The notes: a model not told the origin generated them from the sequence alone. DNA of 64,000 nt from Actinoplanes sp. TFC3 (GCF_001553785.1 NZ_LOJP01000001.1:3744273-3808272); one strand, 5' to 3'; positions 55,848 to 64,000 are shown, counted from the stretch's first letter. Numbers and translations are program-made.

Positions 55848-55867
55848 CGTTTCCGCCGGCTACGCCG

Positions 55868-57094
55868 TCACTGCAGGACGGGAACCGGTTCGGCCTCCTT
55901 CGTTTTCCGTTCGGTGGCGAAGCTGACCGCGGCCAGCACCAACCCGAGAACGCCCAGCACCACCCCGATCCAAGCCGGACTGAGGTAGCCCAGGCCCCAC
56001 GCGATGCCCAGGCCCCCCAGCGCAGCGCCCAGGCTGTTGGCAACGTTCATCGCGGACTGGCTGAGCGCCGCGCCCATCAGTTGCGCACCGGGGGCCACCT
56101 CGATCAGGCGGGCCTGCAGGGTCGGGCCGAGGAACAGGCTTGAGGCGCCGATCAGGAACGCCCCGGCGAATAGGCCGATGATGCTGCCGGCCGTGGCGGC
56201 GAAGATGATTGTCGACGCGATGACGGCCGTGAAGCCGATCAGCATGGCGCGGTGCAGGTTGCGGTCGGCGAACGTGCCGCCCAGAGCGTTACCGATCGTC
56301 ATGCCGAGCCCGACCGCGACCAGGACCCAGGGCACGACGCCGGACGAGAGGTGCGTGACATCGGTGGTGACCGGGGCGATGTAGCTGTCGACCGCGAAGA
56401 AGCCGGCGAAGCCGATCGCTCCGGTGGCCGCGACGAGCCAGACCCGGGGCCGGCGCAGCGCTTGCAGCTCGGCTCGCGGGGAGCCGCCCTCGGCCGCCTT
56501 CACCTCGGGCACGATCAGCGCGACCGCCAGCAGTGTCAGCACAAAGACACCGCCGATGATCAGGTACGCCGCCCGCCAGCCCGCCGCCTGCCCGAGCCGG
56601 GTGATCAGTGGCACACCGGCCAGATTTGCCACAGTGAGTCCGCTGAGCACGGCCGCGAAGCCGCGCGCCTGCTTGCCGGGACCCATCAGGGTGGCCGCGA
56701 GCATGCCGGCCGCACCGAAATAGGCGCCGTGCGGCAGGGCAGCCACGAACCGCGCGACCAGCACCAGGCCGAACGTCGGGGCGACCGCCGAGCCGATGGT
56801 GCCGACGACGAACAGAACGAGGAGACCGAGGACGAGCTTCTTCCTCGGCACGCGTGCGGTTAGCGCTGCGATCGTTGGTGCTCCGACCACGACGCCCAGC
56901 GCGTAGGCCGTGATCATCCAGCCGGCTTTGGCGACGGCGCCGGACGACGAGGCGGCGTATTCGCTGGGCAGCAGGCCTCGCGCGATCTCGGGCAGCAGAC
57001 CCATCGCGACGAACTCGGTAAGGCCGATCGCCACCCCGCCCAAGGCGAGGGCGAGCAGCGCGGTCCAACGGTGACGGGGGCTCAGGTGTTCCAC
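55868..57094 (-). CDS. MFS transporter (DHA1-like)
   Basis: A 408-residue major facilitator with 12 helices. TEFVAMGLLPEIARGLL in helix 1, TARVPRKKLVLGLLVLFV in loop 2-3 and ARFVAALPHGAYFGAAGMLA in helix 4 are typical of the DHA1 drug/arabinose efflux group (AraJ-like). GTG 57094 begins the protein. It diverges from a ROK regulator 46 bases away and is probably controlled by it. Confidence 0.9.
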   Translation of the reverse strand: MEHLSPRHRWTALLALALGGVAIGLTEFVAMGLLPEIARGLLPSEYAASSSGAVAKAGWMITAYALGVVVGAPTIAALTARVPRKKLVLGLLVLFVVGTIGSAVAPTFGLVLVARFVAALPHGAYFGAAGMLAATLMGPGKQARGFAAVLSGLTVANLAGVPLITRLGQAAGWRAAYLIIGGVFVLTLLAVALIVPEVKAAEGGSPRAELQALRRPRVWLVAATGAIGFAGFFAVDSYIAPVTTDVTHLSSGVVPWVLVAVGLGMTIGNALGGTFADRNLHRAMLIGFTAVIASTIIFAATAGSIIGLFAGAFLIGASSLFLGPTLQARLIEVAPGAQLMGAALSQSAMNVANSLGAALGGLGIAWGLGYLSPAWIGVVLGVLGLVLAAVSFATERKTKEAEPVPVLQ

Positions 57095-57119
57095 CCGACC
57101 GACTTTAGCAACGCTGTTT

Positions 57120-57133
57120 CCTTAGGCATAAGG
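57120..57133. promoter_or_regulatory. inverted repeat between the MFS and ROK genes
   Basis: CCTTA-GGCA-TAAGG forms five-base arms around four bases, in the 46 bases between the two divergent start codons. A likely ROK operator that overlaps both promoters. Confidence 0.5.
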
Positions 57134-57140
57134 TGGTGTC

Positions 57141-58235
57141 ATGCATCGCACAGCGGCGGATCTGACATTCCTGCGGGGATACAACGAAGCCCTGGTCATG
57201 GCCTTGGCTCGCACGTGGCGCACGTTCGAGCGCGGCGACGTGTCCGAGGCCACCGGGCTCACCCCGCAGGCCGTTTCCAAGGTCCTCGCCCGCCTGGTCG
57301 AGGAGGGCGTCATAGCGCCCGCCGGGGTCCGCCGACCGGCGATCGGCAAGCCCGCGGGGGTCTATGAGCTGGTGCCCGGGAGCCGCTATGCGATCGGCGC
57401 GCACGTCTCCCGTCGTACCGTCCGCTTGGTCCTGACCGATCTCGCCGGTCGGGTCATCCAGTCGGCCGTGAGTCCGCTGCCGCCCGATTTCAACCCGGCG
57501 CAACTGCTCGACCGGATGGCCGAGATGATCACCGATGTCCACACCAGGCACGACCTCGCAGGCAAGCTGACAGGGATCGGCATCGGGATGATCGGGCCAC
57601 TGGATCATGCCGCCGGAACGGTTCGCGGCGCGCACCGCATGCGGCACTGGCACGACGTTCCGCTCGCGGAGTTCGCCGAAGAGGTGCTGGGCCTTCCGGT
57701 GCTTGTCGACAAGGACGTCACCGCGGGCGTGACGGCGGAGGCCTGGCGGCGCGGGCCGGCGTTGCGCGACGCGGCGCTGATCATGGTCGAGTCGGGTGTC
57801 GGCGCGGGGTTGTGGCTGGGCGGCGCCACCCATCGCGGATCGCACACCAACGCGGGCGAGTTCGGTCACACCGTCGTAGCGCTGGACGGCCCGCAATGCG
57901 CCTGCGGACGTCATGGCTGTCTTGAAGCAGTGCATGACGGTGCGGCCGAAGCCGGCGACATCCACCGAGCCGCCGAAGTGCTCGGGGTGGGCGTGGTCAA
58001 CCTGCTGCAGACGCTGGACCTGGCGCACGTGGTGCTGGCCGGCGCCGACCTGTTACGCCACGGCAAGGTCTACCTGGATGCGGTCACCGAGGCAATCCGC
58101 ACCCAGGTCCCCCGCGCCGACTGGCTCACGGTCGAGGTCACCCTCACCAGCCTCGGCGAAGACGTCATCGCAGCCGGTGCGGCGATGCAGGTCCTCGACG
58201 CCCGCTACGGCATCCCCGGCCTGGCACCGCTGTGA
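57141..58235 (+). CDS. ROK-family transcriptional regulator
   Basis: A 364-residue ROK protein. An N-terminal winged helix is seen in VSEATGLTPQAVSKVLARLV, followed by a sugar-kinase-like fold. The ROK zinc motif CACGRHGCLE lies at about residues 254-263, and the ATPase-like segment VESGVGAGLWLGGATHRGSH precedes it. It probably represses the divergent MFS transporter in response to a sugar. Kinase activity is uncertain. Confidence 0.9.
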   Translation: MHRTAADLTFLRGYNEALVMALARTWRTFERGDVSEATGLTPQAVSKVLARLVEEGVIAPAGVRRPAIGKPAGVYELVPGSRYAIGAHVSRRTVRLVLTDLAGRVIQSAVSPLPPDFNPAQLLDRMAEMITDVHTRHDLAGKLTGIGIGMIGPLDHAAGTVRGAHRMRHWHDVPLAEFAEEVLGLPVLVDKDVTAGVTAEAWRRGPALRDAALIMVESGVGAGLWLGGATHRGSHTNAGEFGHTVVALDGPQCACGRHGCLEAVHDGAAEAGDIHRAAEVLGVGVVNLLQTLDLAHVVLAGADLLRHGKVYLDAVTEAIRTQVPRADWLTVEVTLTSLGEDVIAAGAAMQVLDARYGIPGLAPL

Positions 58236-58324
58236 CCCGCCTGATCGCCGCCGCGCGCCTGCGCACTGCGGCCAAGTGCCTGCTCACCGCCGCCGCGCAC
58301 CTGCTTCGCCGTGAATCGGGGCGG

Positions 58325-58897
58325 CTACGAGCAGGCAGCGTTCCAGGTGTCGATGGCGGGTTCGCCGTGCTCGAAGCCAAGCGTCGACAGCGTGGCCGTG
58401 TCCAGCTTGAGCAGCGCTCCCCCGCTGGCCGGCAGCCCGATCCAGCGGGCCCCCGCCACGCGCAGGCTGTGCCCGTGCGCCACCAGCGCCACGTCACCGC
58501 CGTCGAGCAGCGTCCGGGCATGGGCGAGCACCCGGTCCAGCCGCTCGGCGACCTGCTCCGGCGACTCACCCCCGGGGGCGCCGTCGCTCCACAGCTTCCA
58601 GCTCGGCACCGTTTCGTGGATGGTGGCCGTGGTGATGCCCTCGTACTCGCCATAGTTCCACTCGGCGAGATCCTCGGTGGTTTCCGTGACGCTCAGCCCG
58701 GCGAGTTCGGCGGTGCGCAGGGCACGCCTGCGCGGGCTGGAGATGACGGCTGCGAACGTGCGTCCCTGCAGCCTTTTGCCGGCTTCGCGCGCCTGCTGCT
58801 CGCCGATCTCCGTCAGATCCAGCTCGGTGTACGAGGTGTGCCGCCCGTTCGCACTCCACTCGGTCTGCCCGTGCCGGATGAGCACGATCTCGCCCAT
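58325..58897 (-). CDS. histidine phosphatase family protein
   Basis: A 190-residue phosphoglycerate-mutase-like phosphatase. The catalytic RHG is in IVLIRHGQTEWS (His9), and the second histidine is in ALVAHGHSLR. ISSPRRRALRTAEL and EWNYGEYEG complete the family signature. The substrate is unknown; acid phosphatase or alpha-ribazole-type activity is possible. Confidence 0.93.
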   Translation of the reverse strand: MGEIVLIRHGQTEWSANGRHTSYTELDLTEIGEQQAREAGKRLQGRTFAAVISSPRRRALRTAELAGLSVTETTEDLAEWNYGEYEGITTATIHETVPSWKLWSDGAPGGESPEQVAERLDRVLAHARTLLDGGDVALVAHGHSLRVAGARWIGLPASGGALLKLDTATLSTLGFEHGEPAIDTWNAACS

Positions 58898-58927
58898 GAT
58901 GCCCCCTTCGCGCTTGTTCCTGATTTC

Positions 58928-59551
58928 TTACCCGGCCAGCAGGTCCTCGAACGAGGTGTTCAGCGCAAACGGGTCCCCCACCTGCACCGGCCCGCGGCGC
59001 GCGATCTCCCGCGACAGCTCCTCGGCTCCTCGCGAGATCCGGTCCTGCAGCGCCGACGAGCCACCCCAGTCCTCGGAAGCGGCGAACACCGCCGTCGGCA
59101 TCGTCACGGCCCGAAGATAGGCGAACATCGGCCGCAACGCGTGTTCGAGCACCAGCGAGTGCCGGGCCGTGCCGGCCGTGGCCGCGAGCAGCACCGGCTT
59201 GCCGACCAGCGCATCCTTGTCCAGCACGTCGAAGAACGACTTGAACAGCCCGCTGCAGGAAGCCGTGAACACCGGCGTGACCGCGATCAGAGCATCGGCA
59301 GCCTCCACCGCATCAAGGGCCTCCTTGAGCGCGGCCGGCGGGAAACCCGTCAGCATGTGGTTCATGATGTCGTGGGCCAGGTCGCGCAACTCGACGACGC
59401 GCACGTCGACCCCGCGGACATCGACCCCGCGGACATCGACCTCGGCCAGGGCGGAGGCGGTGACCGCGGCGGCCAGCCGGTCGGCGAGCAGGCGGGTGGA
59501 CGACGGCTGGCTCAGGCCCGCCGTGATCACCACGAGGGAACGCTGACTCAT
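58928..59551 (-). CDS. NADPH-dependent FMN reductase (CE1759-like)
   Basis: A 207-residue flavodoxin-fold reductase. ITAGLSQPSSTRLLADRLAA begins it and TPVFTASCSGLFKSFFDVLD carries the flavin-binding T-P-V-x-x-x pattern; LLAATAGTARHSL follows. It probably supplies reduced FMN to the LLM oxygenase upstream. Residues about 37-52 contain a short internal repeat, VDVRG-VDVRG-VDVRV. The ATG overlaps the LLM stop by four bases. Confidence 0.9.
   Translation of the reverse strand: MSQRSLVVITAGLSQPSSTRLLADRLAAAVTASALAEVDVRGVDVRGVDVRVVELRDLAHDIMNHMLTGFPPAALKEALDAVEAADALIAVTPVFTASCSGLFKSFFDVLDKDALVGKPVLLAATAGTARHSLVLEHALRPMFAYLRAVTMPTAVFAASEDWGGSSALQDRISRGAEELSREIARRGPVQVGDPFALNTSFEDLLAG
59401..59440. 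repeat. 15-bp in-frame tandem repeat inside the FMN reductase gene
   Basis: The unit CGACCCCGCGGACAT appears in adjacent near-identical copies. It encodes the VDVRG units. Its length is a multiple of three. Confidence 0.7.
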
Positions 59552-60639
59552 GCGACAGGGGTCCTTTCCAGCGAGGCGGCGAGCAGGGAGGCGTGGGTCG
59601 GGGCGTCCGGCACATGCGCCGGCTTGAGGGCGGCAAATTCCTTACGCAGCACCGGTACGACCTCAGCGCCCAGCAGATCCAGCTGTTCGAGCACGGTCTT
59701 GAGCGGGAGGCCCGCATGATCGAGCAGGAACAGCTGCCGTTGGTAGTCACCGACGTACTCGCGGAAGCCCAGGGTGCGATCGCTGACCTGCTGCGGGCTG
59801 CCGACGGTCAGCGGCGTCTCGCGGGTGAAGTCCTCCAGCGACGGGCCGTGGCCGTACACCGGGGCGTTGTCGAAGTAGGGCCGGAACTCGTTCACCGCGT
59901 CCTGGCTGTTCTTGCGCATGAACACCTGCCCGCCGAGGCCGACGATCGCTTGGTCGGGATCGCCGTGACCGTAATGGGCGAAGCGCTCGCGGTACAAGGC
60001 AATCATCCGCTGGGTGTGCGAGGCGGGCCAGAAGATGTGGTTCGCGAAGAAGCCATCTGCGTAATAGGCAGCCTGCTCGGCGATCTCGGGGCTGCGGATC
60101 GACCCGTGCCAGACGAACGGCGGGATGCCGTCGAGCGGGCGCGGGGTCGAGGTGAACGACTGCAACGGGGTGCGGAACTTGCCCTGCCAGTCGACCACGT
60201 GCTCGCGCCAGAGGCGGTGCAGCAGCGCGTAGTTCTCGATGGCCAGCGGGATGCCGGCGCGGATGTCCTTGCCGAACCAGGGGTACACCGGTCCGGTGTT
60301 GCCCCGGCCCATCATCAGGTCGACCCGCCCGTCCGCGAGGTGCTGCAGCATCGCATAGTCCTCGGCGATCTTGACGGGGTCGTTCGTCGTGATCAGGGTC
60401 GTGGACGTACTCAGCAGAAGCTTTTCGGTCTGCGCCGCGATGTAGGCCAGCGTCGTGGTGGGCGAGGACGAGAAGAACGGCTCGTTGTGGTGCTCACCCA
60501 GCGCGAAGACGTCCAGCCCGACATCCTCGGCGTGCTTGGCGATCGTGACAACGTTCTTGATCCGCTCGGCCTCGCTGGGCGCCTGTCCGGTCGTCGGATC
60601 GGTGGTGATGTCGCTGACGGTGAAGATGCCGAACTGCAT
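59548..60639 (-). CDS. LLM-class flavin-dependent monooxygenase (CE1758-like)
   Basis: A 363-residue luciferase-like oxygenase. LDVFALGEHHNEPFFSSSPT, YAMLQHLADGRVDLMMGRGN and PPFVWHGSIRSPEIAEQAAY are typical. It uses FMNH2 and oxygen on an unknown substrate, with the coupled reductase providing FMNH2. AGGAG lies before ATG 60639. An inverted repeat upstream is a likely operator. Confidence 0.93.
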   Translation of the reverse strand: MQFGIFTVSDITTDPTTGQAPSEAERIKNVVTIAKHAEDVGLDVFALGEHHNEPFFSSSPTTTLAYIAAQTEKLLLSTSTTLITTNDPVKIAEDYAMLQHLADGRVDLMMGRGNTGPVYPWFGKDIRAGIPLAIENYALLHRLWREHVVDWQGKFRTPLQSFTSTPRPLDGIPPFVWHGSIRSPEIAEQAAYYADGFFANHIFWPASHTQRMIALYRERFAHYGHGDPDQAIVGLGGQVFMRKNSQDAVNEFRPYFDNAPVYGHGPSLEDFTRETPLTVGSPQQVSDRTLGFREYVGDYQRQLFLLDHAGLPLKTVLEQLDLLGAEVVPVLRKEFAALKPAHVPDAPTHASLLAASLERTPVA

Positions 60640-60967
60640 GACCGCTCCTGAGCTCCCGGTCGGGACCACCGGCCCCGGACTGCCCCGCACAACCTCTTTG
60701 ACTACGCAATTATTTCACAGTCAAAGACTTGGCGCGAGGCAGCCTGGGTCACACCCCGAACCGCTCAGGTCCGGCCAGCTCAAGCCCGGCCCGCTCAAGC
60801 GGCAGCAATCGGCGCCCCCAGCGCCGACGCCTGGGTGCACCGATCGCCTGCGTTGGGGATGGAGGAGGGACTTCGCCCGTTCCACCGTTCGCCGAGGCGC
60901 AACGAGTCGCGGCCGGCGTTCCAGATGCTGTCTGCCTGCGTACGGGCCTGCCTCCGGCAGCCGCCCG
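60640..60967. other. 328-bp intergenic stretch between LLM and chitinase genes
   Basis: It contains the inverted repeat at 60695-60727, the chitinase terminator at 60942-60968 and a repeated GCTCAAGC. No gene is supported. Confidence 0.5.
60695..60727. promoter_or_regulatory. inverted repeat upstream of the LLM/FMN reductase pair
   Basis: TCTTTGACT (60695-60703) and AGTCAAAGA (60719-60727) are perfect nine-base arms with a 15-base AT-rich spacer. It lies 56 to 88 bases before the LLM start. MarR-type regulators commonly bind such AGTCAA/TTGACT sites before LLM genes. Confidence 0.6.
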
Positions 60968-60968
60968 T
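60942..60968. terminator. hairpin after the chitinase gene
   Basis: ACGGGC-CTGCC, loop TCC, GGCAG, a two-base bulge, then GCCCGT. It directly follows the chitinase stop codon (TGA at 60968-60970 on the minus strand). Confidence 0.5.
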
Positions 60969-62311
60969 CAGCGACCCTGCAGCGCCTTGACGTTGTCGCC
61001 GAAGGTCCAGCCCTTCGAGCCGTCCCAGTTGGCCGACCACGTCATCAGCCCCTTGAGGCTGCCGTTCAAACTGTTCCACGACTGCGACACCAGCGACGGC
61101 GTCATGTACCCGCCACCGGCTCCGGGTTGCGCCGGCAGACCGGGGACCTGCTTGTCGTACGGCACCCTCACGGTCACGCCCTGAATCGTCAGGCCGTTGT
61201 TGAGGCACTGGGTCTGGGCCACGAACCCCTGCACCGTGCCCGCCGCGTACGAGTCACCCGAGCACCCGTACATGCTCCCGTTGTAGTACTGCATGTTGAG
61301 CCACCACAGCCGCCCGTTGTCGGCGTACTTCTTGATGATCGGCAGGTACGACCCCCAGATCGACCCGTACGTCACGCTGCCACCGGTCACGTAGGCCGTC
61401 TCGGGGGCCATGGTCAGCCCGAAATTGGACGGCATCTGCGCCAGCACGCCGTCGATGATGCGGACCAGATTGGCCTGCGAGGTGGACAGCGTACCGATGC
61501 TGCCGCTGCCGGTCAGCCCGGTTTCGATGTCGATGTCGATGCCGTCGAAGTTGTACTGCTTGAGGATCGGCACGATGGTGGCGACGAAGCGGTCCGCCAC
61601 CGCCGCCGAGCTGAGGTCGATGCCCGCCGCCGCGCCGCCGATCGACATCAGCAGCGTGGCTCCACCGGCCTTGGCCTGGCACATCTGCGCCGGGGTGGCG
61701 ACCTTGACCCCGGCGTCCATGCCGTCCTGCCACAGCACCGTGCCATCGGAGCGGATCACCGGGAACGCGGCGTTGATGACGTTGTAGCCGTGCTGCGCCA
61801 GGCGGCTGTCGGTGATCGGGATCCAGCCCAGCCCGGGGTGCACGCCGTTGCTGGCGCCGTCCCAGTTCTCCCAGTAGCCGACCAGCACCTTGCCGGCGGG
61901 CTTGGACTTCACCGCACAGGTGCTGCCCCCGGGCGGAGGTGTCGTCGGCGGGGGGTTCGTCGGCGGTGGGCTGGTCGGCGGTGGGCTGCTCGGTGGTGGC
62001 ACGGTCGGGCCTCCGCCGGTGCAGGCACCGAGGTCCTTCCACAGCGTGGGGGTAGCGGCCGGGTTCCAGCCGGTGCCCGGGTACGCCGTGTGAGTGACAA
62101 GTGCTGAGTAGAGATGCCCGGAATAGGTGACCTGGGTGCCGGCCGGGTATGTCGGACCTTCCGCCCAGGCCGGCGCGGAACAGGCGACGGCCGCCGCTGC
62201 GACGGGGGTCGTGGACGCGGAAGCCTGGACCCCGGGCACAAGGACCGCAGCGGTGACAACCGCGACAGCCGCGCCGGAGAGGACGGCAAATATGGCACGC
62301 CTGTTACTCAT
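60968..62311 (-). CDS. secreted GH18 chitinase with an N-terminal chitin-binding domain
   Basis: A 447-residue secreted enzyme: signal peptide to about residue 32, a CBM5/12-type domain (WAEGPTYPAGTQVTYSGHLY to WNPAATPTLWKDLG, about 49-97), a Pro/Thr/Ser linker, then a GH18 domain. The catalytic DxxDxDxE motif is FDGIDIDIE, with Asp256, Asp259, Asp261 and Glu263. It cleaves chitin. TAGGAG is before ATG 62311. No DasR-type operator is seen upstream. Confidence 0.95.
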   Translation of the reverse strand: MSNRRAIFAVLSGAAVAVVTAAVLVPGVQASASTTPVAAAAVACSAPAWAEGPTYPAGTQVTYSGHLYSALVTHTAYPGTGWNPAATPTLWKDLGACTGGGPTVPPPSSPPPTSPPPTNPPPTTPPPGGSTCAVKSKPAGKVLVGYWENWDGASNGVHPGLGWIPITDSRLAQHGYNVINAAFPVIRSDGTVLWQDGMDAGVKVATPAQMCQAKAGGATLLMSIGGAAAGIDLSSAAVADRFVATIVPILKQYNFDGIDIDIETGLTGSGSIGTLSTSQANLVRIIDGVLAQMPSNFGLTMAPETAYVTGGSVTYGSIWGSYLPIIKKYADNGRLWWLNMQYYNGSMYGCSGDSYAAGTVQGFVAQTQCLNNGLTIQGVTVRVPYDKQVPGLPAQPGAGGGYMTPSLVSQSWNSLNGSLKGLMTWSANWDGSKGWTFGDNVKALQGR

Positions 62312-62694
62312 GACGACTCCTACGCATCGATGACCAGCCATGCTGTGTTCATCCTGGCGTTCACATCGATGAATGGCAATGGTTCTTAACAGAAAGCGGA
62401 CGGCGAGCGGGGGCTCTGTCCACAAGCGCCGGACCGGCGGACTTGACGAATGACTAGAGTTGAGTACTGTCCTCCACCAGCAAGCGCGTGAGGCTGACCG
62501 TGCGGCTTACCCCCATCGGGTGGTCACCGCTCGGCGATCCAGACAACCGAACATGTGCCACACCGGACGTCCGGCGTGATTGCCGTGCGTCATGTGAAAA
62601 TCGCACCCGCCACCTGCGCCGGGGCCCTACGCTCGAAGAAGAGCGCCGATCAGGGACTTCGTCGTTGACCGACCTGATCCTCGGAGGAAAATCC
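62312..62694. other. 383-bp intergenic stretch between divergent genes
   Basis: This region separates the chitinase and SCO2525-like genes and must hold both promoters. A plausible rightward promoter is TTGACG (62443-62448) with TACTGT (62465-62470) and a 16-base spacer. A weak open frame from 62488 leads into the SCO2525-like gene but looks non-coding. Confidence 0.4.
62443..62470 (+). promoter_or_regulatory. candidate promoter for the SCO2525-like gene
   Basis: TTGACG and TACTGT are separated by 16 bases. Transcription would begin near 62477 and give a leader of about 218 bases. The leader is long enough to contain regulation, but nothing definite is visible. Confidence 0.35.
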
Positions 62695-63477
62695 GTGAGT
62701 AAGCCAACCGCACCCGATACCGACAGTGCGGTATGGACGCGGATCAGTAACGACGGCGTCGACTGGGACCAGTTCGACTCGGCCGCCTACTTCGATCACA
62801 ACTATGGCAGCCTGCGCGACGACGACCGGCACATCATCGAGATCGTCAGCGACTTCTTCCAGGAGCAGAAGCGGCGCTATCCCGATCAGTGGCGGCACAA
62901 GGCGATCGACGTGGGCGCCGGGGCGAACCTCTACCCCGCCCTGACCATGCTGCCGTTCGCCGCCGAGATCACGCTGTACGAGCGTGCGGCCACCAACTGC
63001 GACTGGCTGCAGCGCCAGAAGGCCGAGCCGAACGAGTCGTGGTGGCAGTTCTGGTCGGAGATGACCAACGGGCGCGACGACTACCGCGCCATCAAGGACC
63101 CGCTCAACTTGCTGAGCCGGCGTGCCCAGGTGAAGAAGGGCAACATCTTCAACCTGCCCGAGGACGAGTACGACATGGGCACGATGTTCTTCGTCGCCGA
63201 GTCGATCACCAACCGCGACGACGAGTTCAAGCGAGCGCTGCGCACGTTCATCGGCTCGCTGAGAAACCACGCCCCGTTCGCCGCGGCCTTCATGAAGGAC
63301 TCCTCCGGCTACCGGGTCGGCAACATCACCTTCCCGGCGTTCTCGGTGGGTGAGCAGGACATCGAGCGTCAGCTTTCGGAGCTTGCGCGGGATGTGTCAA
63401 TCAGGCCCATCGAGAGCAACGGTCTGCGCGACGGCTACGGCGGCATGATCGTGGCTACGGGACGCCGGAAGAAATAG
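62695..63477 (+). CDS. SCO2525-family SAM-dependent methyltransferase
   Basis: A 260-residue methyltransferase of the NNMT/PNMT/TEMT-like group that is known in actinomycetes as the SCO2525 family. VDWDQFDSAAYFDHNYGSLR, the SAM motif AIDVGAGANLYPALTMLPFA and the segment YEYDMGTMFFVAESITN-like (DEYDMGTMFFVAESITN) are present. A strong GGAGGAAAA precedes the GTG. It is the first gene of a set of unknown function; the next gene is SCO2524-like. Confidence 0.88.
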   Translation: MSKPTAPDTDSAVWTRISNDGVDWDQFDSAAYFDHNYGSLRDDDRHIIEIVSDFFQEQKRRYPDQWRHKAIDVGAGANLYPALTMLPFAAEITLYERAATNCDWLQRQKAEPNESWWQFWSEMTNGRDDYRAIKDPLNLLSRRAQVKKGNIFNLPEDEYDMGTMFFVAESITNRDDEFKRALRTFIGSLRNHAPFAAAFMKDSSGYRVGNITFPAFSVGEQDIERQLSELARDVSIRPIESNGLRDGYGGMIVATGRRKK

Positions 63478-63510
63478 CGGACCCCTGGACGAGTAGGTGA
63501 CGACAGTCCG

Positions 63511-64000
63511 ATGCAGATCCAGCCGCGTCAACGCATTCTCGACATCTGGCGCGCCACCATCCGGATGTCCTACCCGGATGGTGACTGGCAGTTCGGTGGC
63601 CGCGACGGCGCCAACTCGATCAGCGACGCCGAGCAACTGCTGTGCATCATCGCGCCGGCAACCGAGATCCCGCTGTTCCGCCTCGACAATCCCGACGCCG
63701 CCAATCGCGACGTGCTGGACGCCTTGAGCGGGCTCGGCGACGACATCCAGGTGCCACAGCGACTGATCAAGGCGATCAACACCTACCTCGACACCTACAC
63801 CGACAAGGACGGCACCCCGAGGTTCTCCGGTGGCTCCTACTTCCGCGCGGGTGGCGTCGACAACGGCATCTCCGACGAGCAGCGCCGGCTGGACGTGGTG
63901 GACTCGTTCTCCATCAGCGTCACGCTGATGCTCGCGGTGGTCGGCTTCACCCGCGTGTTCCGCCAGATCGTCTCCCGGCCGGCCCTGCTCGGCGAGGTCG
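63511..64000 (+). CDS. SCO2524-family protein (partial, cut by window edge)
   Basis: The first 163 residues of a protein that runs off the right end. It reads MQIQPRQRILDIWRATIRMS, then GRDGANSISDAEQLLCIIAP and YLDTYTDKDGTPRFSGGSYF. It matches the SCO2524 family, which has no known function and sits beside SCO2525-type methyltransferases in Streptomyces. It starts 33 bases after the methyltransferase stop. Confidence 0.85.
   Translation, partial: MQIQPRQRILDIWRATIRMSYPDGDWQFGGRDGANSISDAEQLLCIIAPATEIPLFRLDNPDAANRDVLDALSGLGDDIQVPQRLIKAINTYLDTYTDKDGTPRFSGGSYFRAGGVDNGISDEQRRLDVVDSFSISVTLMLAVVGFTRVFRQIVSRPALLGEV

Noticed and set aside
55727-55867. Gene fragment reading WHGHDVRHEFEVGLETAG between lctP and the MFS gene
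   Set aside because: The short frame has no start signal, no family I recognise, and contains the terminator hairpin, so chance is more likely.
58250-58310. CGCCGCCGCGC direct repeat between the ROK and phosphatase genes
   Set aside because: Only about 15 bases recur and the region is very biased in composition; no hairpin or protein-binding form is clear.
62312-62694. DasR-type operator before the chitinase
   Set aside because: The ACTGGTCTAGACCACT-like consensus is not present in the intergenic region.
62488-62694. N-terminal extension of the SCO2525-like methyltransferase
   Set aside because: The GGAGGAAAA site before GTG 62695 sets the start, and the extension has no family similarity.

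Overview
The window is about 64 kb of very GC-rich DNA with densely packed genes, many GTG starts, frequent 4-base ATGA/GTGA overlaps, and several families typical of filamentous actinomycetes (DUF574-type and SCO2525-type methyltransferases, a SCO2524 family protein, GPP34, a large LuxR-family ATPase regulator). It most resembles a Micromonosporaceae chromosome such as Actinoplanes. That placement is inferred from gene content and base composition only. I see no rRNA, tRNA, CRISPR array, insertion sequence or phage gene.

Layout. 1-1.1 kb: a cupin gene and a small YCII-like gene diverge from a promoter region carrying four copies of one 17-bp operator. 1.2-8.9 kb: aerobic phenylacetate catabolism. 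paaN-A-B-C-D-E read leftward, and paaI, a TetR regulator and paaK read rightward, with a PaaR-type operator between them. paaC carries a G-rich duplication that breaks its frame. 8.9-12.5 kb: a TetR/MFS pair around a 24-bp palindrome, a DUF574 methyltransferase and a DUF6082-like membrane protein. 13-16.3 kb: a translationally coupled trio of a sigma-like protein and two ABC-exporter membrane domains that lack ATPase domains. 16.3-21.8 kb: mostly secreted proteins (a duplicated zinc peptidase, an OmpA-domain lipoprotein, a trypsin-like protease and a protease remnant).

21.9-28.3 kb: a leftward myo-inositol operon (iolB, mmsA/iolA, a sugar-type ABC importer, iolG) without iolC, iolD or iolE. 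28.5-31.1 kb: a copper amine oxidase split into two secreted proteins, followed by a DUF305 protein that may supply copper. 31.1-36.4 kb: GNAT, an APC permease, GPP34, a DODA-type dioxygenase with paired operators, TerC and a small protein. 36.5-40.2 kb: a 908-residue LAL regulator and a thioesterase-like protein. 40.2-48.5 kb: a leftward MacAB-like efflux operon with its own two-component system, two adaptor proteins and a DUF5666 protein, diverging from a lipoprotein. 11-bp direct repeats of the kind bound by OmpR-family regulators lie at two of its promoters.

48.5-58.9 kb: a receiver-like protein, a broken LacI regulator beside a GH3 glycosidase, a HemK-like methyltransferase overlapping a YbdK-type ligase, a lactate permease, an MFS/ROK divergent pair and a histidine phosphatase. 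58.9-62.3 kb: a flavin reductase/LLM monooxygenase pair behind an inverted repeat, and a GH18 chitinase. 62.7-64 kb: the start of the uncharacterised SCO2525/SCO2524 cluster, which runs off the right edge.

The best candidates for something new are the ATPase-less ABC pair with its sigma-like partner, the two-piece copper amine oxidase with DUF305, the self-regulated efflux operon, and the SCO2524/SCO2525 cluster.
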